Source: Pseudopyrenochaeta lycopersici
Taxonomy: Eukaryota; Ascomycota; Dothideomycetes; Pleosporales; Pseudopyrenochaetaceae
Assembly: GCA_003313425.1 (NCBI GenBank)
Contig: NHZP01000006.1
Span: 1,054,001 to 1,118,000 of the forward strand
DNA length: 64,000 nucleotides
Reading direction: 5' to 3'
Shown: one piece after another, positions 62,750 to 64,000 of the stretch
How the letters are laid out: each line of letters starts with the position of its first letter
Position numbering within the stretch: the first letter of the stretch is position 1
The notes under the pieces: generated by a model
What the model was told of the DNA's origin: nothing
Databases searched by the model: none
The model's input: only the letters and a program-made list of their open reading frames with translations
Made by a program: the position numbers and the translations under genes

Positions 62750-64000
62750 TCATATATACATAGGTACGCTTTCTCCTGAAAGACTCACATTATTATTCAG
62801 GGTAGCATTGTCCAGCCAATTCAAAAAGTCCTCGGCCTCTGTTGGAATTGGCTCCAGTCCATCTATCATAGGCATGTCAAAGAACCCTTGTCCTGAACCA
62901 GCCAGGCCCTCGTTGTTCTCCTGCACGCCGTTTACGGGTGGCTCGTAATTGAGCACTTCGTCTAACACCAATGCAAGCATCTTATTGAGTTCAGAACAGA
63001 GCTTGTGGTTTCCATCGCCTGGTAGGACAATCCACTCTAGGCAAGATGTCAGTACGGAGAGGTTGCGGATGACATCAGCGCGCGAAACTGTGTTTGGAAG
63101 AGATACACCTTCGATGGTACATCGTCTAAGCTCTAGTGCTAGAACACCGGCGGCTGGGAAACAATAAAATAAGATGACTGTGGGAAAGTGTCGTCGTGTT
63201 TCGTAGACTCTGTTGTTTGGTTTGGTGGAGACGAGCGACGTTGAGAGTAGCTTGAGGGATAATTCCAGCAGACCTGGAAGTGCTTGTTGTGTCTGCCGGT
63301 GAAGAAGTCTTTGCGTCTGGAAATGGAGATGCAGATAGTCTAGGTAAGCGGAGATCAGGCGAACTGTTAGACCAGGACCAAGGCCAATCCAGGCTTCTTC
63401 TTCCGCGTACTTTTCGTATCGAAGATGTACTGGTAGGCTGTCCCAGAACTGGATGCACTCTTCTGATATTGCTCTATTACCATTAGTTGAGACATAGTAG
63501 GTATGCGTAAAATATTGCTCACTGCAGGTTCCTCACGACATCACTGTCCTTCTCTCCAGCCAGGCTTTGTTCCAAAAGTCTCTCCTTGAAGACGGCGTGT
63601 TGGCACCGGAGTCTGATGAAAGAAGCGGGATGTATTTTCCCCTCAGTATTCCATCCTGCGTTATCCAACTTCGAGATCTCTTCGTTCACGATGGTGGGGT
63701 CATCAGAAGCAATGGCTCCGTCGCTAAGGTCGAGGAGTTGCCGGCGATCGCTGTATCGCCAGCCCATCATAGGTGGACGGCCAAAGAATATTGCTAGCGT
63801 TTTGTCTGAGCGGTATACGGCAGCGTATATCCTTCTTCGTAGTTCGCGCAGAAAGAGTGGTTCAACATTACTACCCTCAGAAACCCCTCCCTCGCAATGC
63901 ATACCTGCTGCATAAAGTGCAGAAATACTGTCACCCATTCTTCGCCAAGTCCCATGATCTGTTAGTACTTAGCAACTACTGGATAACAAGAAGGATTGTA
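62750..64000 (-). CDS. Fungal-specific transcription factor domain protein (partial, N-terminus off right edge)
   Basis: Two exons are complete in the window (63958-63523, 63473-62750), and an intron from 63959 runs off the right edge (acceptor TACTAACAG), so the N-terminal part, where a Zn2Cys6 DNA-binding cluster would lie, is not seen. The segment RRMGDSISALYAAGMH followed by ELRRRIYAAVYRSDKTLAIFFGRPPMM is the diagnostic core of the fungal transcription factor domain. The C-terminal 250 residues are helical and end in an acidic and hydrophobic tail (TEAEDFLNWLDNATLNNN), a plausible activation region. Target genes are unknown. Convergent with the small Ser/Thr-rich gene. Confidence 0.88.

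Overview
The window is nuclear DNA of a filamentous ascomycete. Most genes carry short introns of about 47 to 70 bases with GT...AG ends and CTAAC-like branch sites, intergenic spaces are compact, and gene content is typical of Pezizomycotina. The CYP51 N-terminus and the overall repertoire suggest Dothideomycetes, probably Pleosporales; that placement is inference. No rRNA, tRNA, CRISPR array or bacterial feature was seen. Exon boundaries below were worked out by hand from splice signals and reading-frame continuity, and every multi-exon model marked complete sums to a whole number of codons.

Layout. 1-8.1 kb: a large minus-strand coiled-coil nuclear protein running off the left edge (tentatively a Red1/SYCP2-like meiotic axis protein, broken by one in-frame TAG), then two tail-to-tail major facilitator transporters. 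9.2-17.4 kb: a housekeeping block with CYP51, an FHA-domain Chk2/Rad53-type kinase, Atg10, mitochondrial ribosomal protein mS29 and Rrs1. 17.8-19.5 kb: a small cysteine-rich gene and a nitronate monooxygenase.

19.5-33.5 kb is the accessory part. It starts with AT-rich repeat relics and two broken genes. One is a 2EXR-family gene and the other is the C-terminal part of a class V chitinase. Their stops include TGG-to-TAG changes of the kind made by repeat-induced point mutation (RIP). A direct repeat of about 150 bp lies at both ends of this block. Next come a broken and an intact DUF4267 gene in opposite orientation around a drug-efflux transporter, a nine-exon P450 and a rhodopsin-like seven-helix membrane protein. 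This looks like a small metabolic island, but no backbone synthase is present in the window.

33.5-64 kb returns to conserved genes: MSH4 (14 exons), the Rsa4/Nle1 WD40 ribosome-assembly factor, a hemerythrin-like protein, two membrane proteins of unknown role, a Yor1-type ABC transporter, ornithine aminotransferase, a HAD phosphatase, a Mug190-like SMP/C2 lipid-transfer protein, a tiny Ser/Thr-rich gene, and the C-terminal part of a fungal transcription factor running off the right edge.

Nothing amounts to a clearly new biological system. The best leads are the RIP-scarred island at 19.8-24.2 kb, the in-frame TAG in the Red1-like gene, the inverted DUF4267 pair with its neighbours, and unusual splicing (GC-AG introns in MSH4, a 17-nt exon in the kinase).
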